Positions 60,091-64,000 of a DNA stretch of 64,000 nucleotides are shown piece by piece. The position numbers were made by a program, and so were the translations under genes. Every line of letters starts with the position of its first letter. Position 1 is the first letter of the stretch. This DNA comes from Bryobacterales bacterium (GTDB taxonomy: Bacteria > Acidobacteriota > Terriglobia > Bryobacterales > Bryobacteraceae), in contig JADJWL010000025.1 in the NCBI GenBank assembly GCA_016716385.1, positions 434,001 through 498,000 on the forward strand. The letters are read 5' to 3'. The notes under the pieces are model-generated. The model searched no databases. It saw nothing but the letters and a program-made list of their open reading frames with translations, and was not told the DNA's origin.

Positions 60091-61572
60091 ATGCACCTGA
60101 CCACCCTGGATTTCGTCGTCATCGTCGCGTACCTCGGCGGACTCACTCTGATCGGGCTTCATTTCTCGAAACAGCAGACTTCGCGCGAAGAGTATCTGCT
60201 GGGAAGCCGCAACGTGCACTGGTTGCTGGCGGCGGGCAGCGTGCTGGCGACGCTGCTGTCGACGATCACGTTCCTTGCGCTTCCGGGCGAAACGATCCGC
60301 TATGGGATTGCGTTCTCCCTGGGCCTGATCGCGTTGCCCCTGGTTGTGCCGGTGGTCAATTACATTCTGCTGCCGGTCCTGATGTCCCTGCGGATCACGT
60401 CGATGTACGAGTACCTCGAGCGCCGCTTCGATGTCCGGGCGCGATCTCTTGCCGCCACCGTCTTTACGGCGCGAACTCTGCTCTGGATGGGGCTGGTGAT
60501 CTATACGTGCAGCTTCGCCGTCACGACGATGACCGGCTGGAACATCTACTGGACCATCGTCGTGCTGGGCGTCGTCACGACGTTCTACACGAGCGCGGGC
60601 GGCATGCGCACGGTCATCTGGACGGACAACCTGCAGCTCTGGATTCTGGGCGGCGGCGCCATTGCCATTCCCATCTACATCGGCGTGTCGATCGGCTCCG
60701 GTCCGGCTGCCTGGTGGGACGCGTTCTCCGCCGCTGGACACACGAAGATCGAAGTCTTCAGTTGGGACCTGACTATCCGCTTGACCGTGATCGGCGCGAT
60801 GATGTCGCAGTTCTTCTGGAACGCCTGCACGAACGGCTCAGACCAGGTGGCAGTCCAGCGCTTCCTGAGCACACCGTCCCTGGCCGCCGCACGGCGCTCG
60901 ATGTGGTCCTACATGGGGATGAACTTCGCTCTCAACTTCCTGCTCGTCTTCTGCGGGCTCGCGCTGTTCGCCTTCTACCACCACCGGTCCGGATTGGCGC
61001 CGGCGGCGTTTCAGGCGGAGATTGCGCTGAAGGCAGACCGCGTGATGCCCGAGTTCATCGTGCAGGAATTGCCCGCCGGCATTTCAGGCCTGGTGCTGGC
61101 GGCGCTGCTGGCGGCGGCCATGTCAAGCCTGAGTTCCGGAATCAATTCGATCTCCGGCGTGGTCGGAACCGACTTCATCGAGCGCCACAACTGGGTCGGC
61201 GAATCCGGCATGCTGCGGGCTTCGAAGATCGTTTCGGTCGTGGCGGGCGCGGCGGGCGTGCTGGTCGCGCTAGGGGTGACCTATGCGTCACAGCGCACAG
61301 ACTGGAATCTGGTAGAGCTGACGCAGCGGGTCAACCACCTGACGGTGGGTCCGATCGCGGTGCTCTTCTTCTCCGGCATTCTCTTCCGCAGGGCGGGCTT
61401 CGGTGCGGCAGGCGCCGGGTTCCTGACAGGCCTGCTGGTCAGCCTCTTCGTTGCGTTTGGGAAGGAATTGTTCGGCCTGCCACAAAGCGTCTCGTTTACA
61501 TGGCTCGTGCCGTTCTCGTTCAGCGCTGGTTTTGCCGCCGCAGGGCTGGCGAGTCTCATCGTCCGGCGCTGA
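60091..61572 (+). CDS. SSS-family sodium/solute symporter
   Basis: The 493-residue protein has about thirteen membrane segments and the SSS signature region (SREEYLLGSRNVHW, LLSTITFLALPGE, TFYTSAGGMRTVIWTD, LSSGINSISGVVGTDF). It imports a sugar, organic acid or other small solute with sodium across the inner membrane. The ATG at 60091 gives a normal N-terminus; a GTG at 60058 would add 11 residues. The adjacent receptor gene 66 bases downstream suggests a shared uptake route, which is inference. Confidence 0.9.
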   Translation: MHLTTLDFVVIVAYLGGLTLIGLHFSKQQTSREEYLLGSRNVHWLLAAGSVLATLLSTITFLALPGETIRYGIAFSLGLIALPLVVPVVNYILLPVLMSLRITSMYEYLERRFDVRARSLAATVFTARTLLWMGLVIYTCSFAVTTMTGWNIYWTIVVLGVVTTFYTSAGGMRTVIWTDNLQLWILGGGAIAIPIYIGVSIGSGPAAWWDAFSAAGHTKIEVFSWDLTIRLTVIGAMMSQFFWNACTNGSDQVAVQRFLSTPSLAAARRSMWSYMGMNFALNFLLVFCGLALFAFYHHRSGLAPAAFQAEIALKADRVMPEFIVQELPAGISGLVLAALLAAAMSSLSSGINSISGVVGTDFIERHNWVGESGMLRASKIVSVVAGAAGVLVALGVTYASQRTDWNLVELTQRVNHLTVGPIAVLFFSGILFRRAGFGAAGAGFLTGLLVSLFVAFGKELFGLPQSVSFTWLVPFSFSAGFAAAGLASLIVRR

Positions 61573-61581
61573 TCAAAAGTA

Positions 61582-61610
61582 TTGCATATCTGTCGACAGT
61601 CTGACATACT
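61582..61610 (+). promoter_or_regulatory. Possible sigma-70-type promoter with an embedded palindrome
   Basis: TTGCAT and CATACT are separated by 17 bases, and the perfect 10-base palindrome CTGTCGACAG (61590-61599) lies in the spacer. The elements match consensus only moderately. The CTGTC/GACAG arms recall the dyad before the ROK gene. It would drive the frameshifted receptor gene at 61639. Confidence 0.35.
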
Positions 61611-61638
61611 GAGGAAAATTTCCTTCCAGAGGTTACGT

Positions 61639-64000
61639 ATGCTTCAGAGCCTGCTTCCGCGGCTTCTGCTCCTCGCCGCTGTCCTTTCGCTTTCCTTGCC
61701 GGTCCTGGCCCAGAACACGACCGGTAGTATCGTCGGTGTCGTGCGCGATCCGTCGGACGCCAATATCGCCAACGCCAAGGTGGTGGTGCGCAACGAAAAC
61801 ACCGGGTTCACGCGAACTGTTGAAACAAATGAAGAAGGCATCTACCGCTTCCCCTTCCTGCCTGTGGGCGTGTACTCCGTGCAGGCGGAGAAGGAAGGGT
61901 TCAAGGCCCAGCGGCAAACCAGCATTCGGATCGAGATTCTCCAGGTGCGTTCGGTAGACTTCCGGATGGAACTGGGTTCGGTCACCGAAACCGTAACGGT
62001 CGAGTCCACGGCGCCGCTGCTGGAGACCGAGACCTCGCAGGCGGGCGAAGTGATCAAGGGCGAACAGATCGTCAACCTGCCCCTCGGCGCGCGTCAGTTC
62101 CTGCAACTCACCTACCTGACGCCGATGGCGACGCCGGCCACGGGCGACTTCCGGTCGAACGAGATCAACCGGGAGACGGCGATGCCGGCCGCCGGCGGAC
62201 AGCGCCCGGAGCAGAACAATTACCAGATCGACGGCATCGACAACCGCGAAAGCGGGCCGGAACAGCCTCGCACTCAGCGCCTCTGTCGAGGCCGTGAGCG
62301 AGTTCAAAGTGCAGACGGGCCTCGCGCCGGCGGAGTTCGGGCGCGGAGGGGGCGTAATCGTCAATGTAGCCACCCGCAGCGGCACCAACGAATACCACGG
62401 CTCGCTATATCACTTCTTGCGCAACAACAAGTTCGACGCCCGGCCGTTCTTTTCTTCGCGCACCAGCCCGCTGAAGCGGAACCAGTTCGGCGGCTCGACG
62501 GGCGGCCCGATCAAGCGTGACAAGTTGTTCTTCTTCGGGAACTACGAAGGCTTCCGGGAAGCGGCCACGGGCAACCCGCCGGTGGGGCGCGTGATGGATG
62601 AGAACGAACGCAATGGGACGTTCACCGGAGCCATCCGCGATCCGTTCGCCGGCGGCGCCGCGTTCCCGAACAACACGATCCCGCGCAATCGTATTGACCC
62701 GATCTCGCTGCGCATCCTGGACCTGGTCCCGATGCCGAACAACCCGGATCCGGCGCGGAACTTCATCTTCAACGACGTTCCCTCCGGACGCACGAACCGG
62801 GACTACGCCATCGGCCGGGTCGACTACAACATGAGCGAGAAGGACATCGTCTACGGCCGCTATCTGTACAACGAGGAAGAATTCCGCAGTCCGCCCACGC
62901 TGCCCGCGCCGGCGCTCTCGAACGGCCGCCGGACAACGCTGCGCGCGCAGACGGCCAGTGCCCACTGGAACCGGGTGATCTCCCCCTCGCTCATCAACAA
63001 CCTCAACCTCGGCTACACGCGATACGCCAACCAGGTGGCGGGGTTGAACGCCTTCGTGCGGGACTTCGTCACGCCATCCGGCATTACGAACACGTTGTCT
63101 GCCACCGATCCCCTGTTCTGGGGAACACCGAACGTCTCTGTGCCTGGCTACCTGTTCACCGGCGAAGTGACGGGCAACTTCCGCACGATGAACACCTACC
63201 AGATCCAGGAAAGCCTGCTCTGGAATCGCGGCAAGCACACGATCAAGGCCGGCGCGGACTTGCGCGAGATCCGGACGTGGATGTTTTACACAGGTGGCAA
63301 CGGGTCCACGTCGTTCGCCAATCGCTACTCTGGCCAAACCGGCTCCGACTTCCTTCTCGGCTACGCGTCCAACACTACGAAAACCGCTCGCGCCACGCAG
63401 TGGAACTCCAAGATCCACTACGGCGGCTTCTTCATCCAGGATGATTGGAAGGTCACACCGACACTGACCCTGAACCTTGGCCTGCGCTACGAGGTGGAGA
63501 GCGCGCTACGTCAGGTGGATAACGGCGGTCTCGGGTTCGATGTCGGCGCGGGCACGATGCTGATCTCCCGCCTCGCCACCAATCTCGCCGCGATCGAGGA
63601 CTTCTACACGAACGTACGGCCCGACGTGCCGATTCGTATCGAGGACCGCCGGGCTCCGTATAACGCCGACATCAACAACCTGGCGCCGCGCGCCGGCTTT
63701 GCCTGGAGCTTCCGCCCGCGCTGGGTCATGCGCGGCGGCTACGGCATCTACTACGATTCGCCGCAGATCCAGTCGCTCGCCTCGACAAACGACTTCGCGC
63801 CGAACACATTGCGGCCGATCTGGACGGGAGCGCCTCCCACACAGCTTCCGGATCTCGGCTACAACCCGGAGGGCAACGTCGCGCCGGAGGAGACGCTGCG
63901 CCGCGCTCCGCTGACGATTTTCCCGTTCCTGTCGCGCAATTTCCCGTACGGCAAGATCCAGCAGTGGAACCTGAACATGCAGTATCAGGTCAGCAATACC
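61639..64000 (+). CDS. Oar-like TonB-dependent receptor, frameshifted and cut by the window end
   Basis: It starts with a signal peptide (LLPRLLLLAAVLSLSLPVLAQ). A carboxypeptidase-regulatory domain (GSIVGVVRDPSDANIANAKV) and plug (EQNNYQIDGIDNRESG) follow. At 62254-62256 the frame breaks: with one G removed it continues as RNSLALSASVEAVSEFKVQT and runs open to 64000 with normal receptor barrel sequence (GGVIVNVATRSGTNEYHGSL, LFFFGNYEGFREA). AGAGG before the ATG supports the start. Either the gene is a recent pseudogene or the extra G is a sequence error. It is distinct from the receptor at 29478. Confidence 0.85.
62254..62256 (+). other. Apparent single-base insertion (GGG for GG)
   Basis: The codons read ...AAC CGC GAA AGC then GGG CCG GAA; deleting one G restores AGC GGC CGG AAC AGC CTC, a conserved receptor sequence. 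No slippery heptamer or stop-codon arrangement typical of programmed frameshifting is evident. Confidence 0.7.

Noticed and set aside
59850..61604. 584-residue plus-strand frame overlapping the symporter
   Set aside because: It is Arg/His-rich shadow sequence out of frame with the clear SSS symporter.
1..64000. Prophage, insertion sequence or integrative element
   Set aside because: No integrase, transposase, terminal inverted repeat or tRNA-nested attachment site was recognised.

Overview
The window is chromosomal, GC-rich DNA that best fits an acidobacterium of the Solibacter/Bryobacter lineage. The indicators are a giant secreted protein ending in the 'Solibacter uncharacterized C-terminal domain' type of module, small secreted dockerin plus fibronectin-III proteins, large Oar-like TonB-dependent receptors with an N-terminal carboxypeptidase-regulatory domain, DUF1501 and PSD1 (cytochrome/DUF1549/DUF1553) pairs, and secreted Gfo/Idh/MocA and amidohydrolase proteins. 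No phage, insertion sequence, CRISPR array or rRNA was recognised. One tRNA with a CAT anticodon lies at 32902-32977.

Region 1 (about 0.2-22.3 kb) is an exopolysaccharide/exosortase island. On the minus strand a Wzz/GumC-like chain-length protein, an ExeA-like ATPase, a BY-kinase, an UpxY/NusG-like antiterminator and a small XRE protein form one tightly packed operon. It sits behind a good sigma-54 promoter (4570-4587). Next come a PrsT-like TPR lipoprotein, a PEP-CTERM-like protein and an exosortase on the minus strand, and a second PEP-CTERM-like protein on the plus strand. A cytoplasmic histidine kinase and an NtrC-class sigma-54 activator follow and probably control the island. The island ends with two divergent genes. 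One encodes a ~2780-residue secreted protein with an N-terminal cohesin-like domain, about 24 Ig-like repeats and the Solibacter C-terminal module. The other encodes a small secreted dockerin/FnIII protein. This is a candidate non-cellulosomal cohesin-dockerin surface system.

Region 2 (22.3-32.8 kb) holds a secreted amidohydrolase and a secreted Gfo/Idh/MocA protein, recG, a pyruvate-type dehydrogenase E1 alpha/beta pair, a metallophosphoesterase and an Oar-like TonB-dependent receptor. Region 3 (32.9-38.5 kb) holds the tRNA, a three-module pyruvyltransferase-GT2-GT4 fusion, a trypsin-like protease and an EamA transporter. Region 4 (38.5-46.9 kb) holds nrfHA (ammonifying nitrite reductase, with an unusual CXXCH first heme), a beta-carbonic anhydrase, the DUF1501/PSD1 pair, a xylose isomerase-like protein and a histidine phosphatase-like protein.

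Region 5 (46.8-64 kb) holds a metallo-beta-lactamase hydrolase with a YtxH protein, a duplicated DUF2007 protein, a ROK repressor and an unusual 593-residue protein ending in a DUF59-like domain coupled to a chorismate-lyase-like gene. A glycan set follows (GT4, DUF3108, GT4-methyltransferase fusion), then Gfo/Idh/MocA, cyaY with an aldehyde dehydrogenase, an isochorismatase-like hydrolase, an SSS symporter and a second Oar-like receptor. That receptor carries an apparent +1 frameshift and runs off the window.
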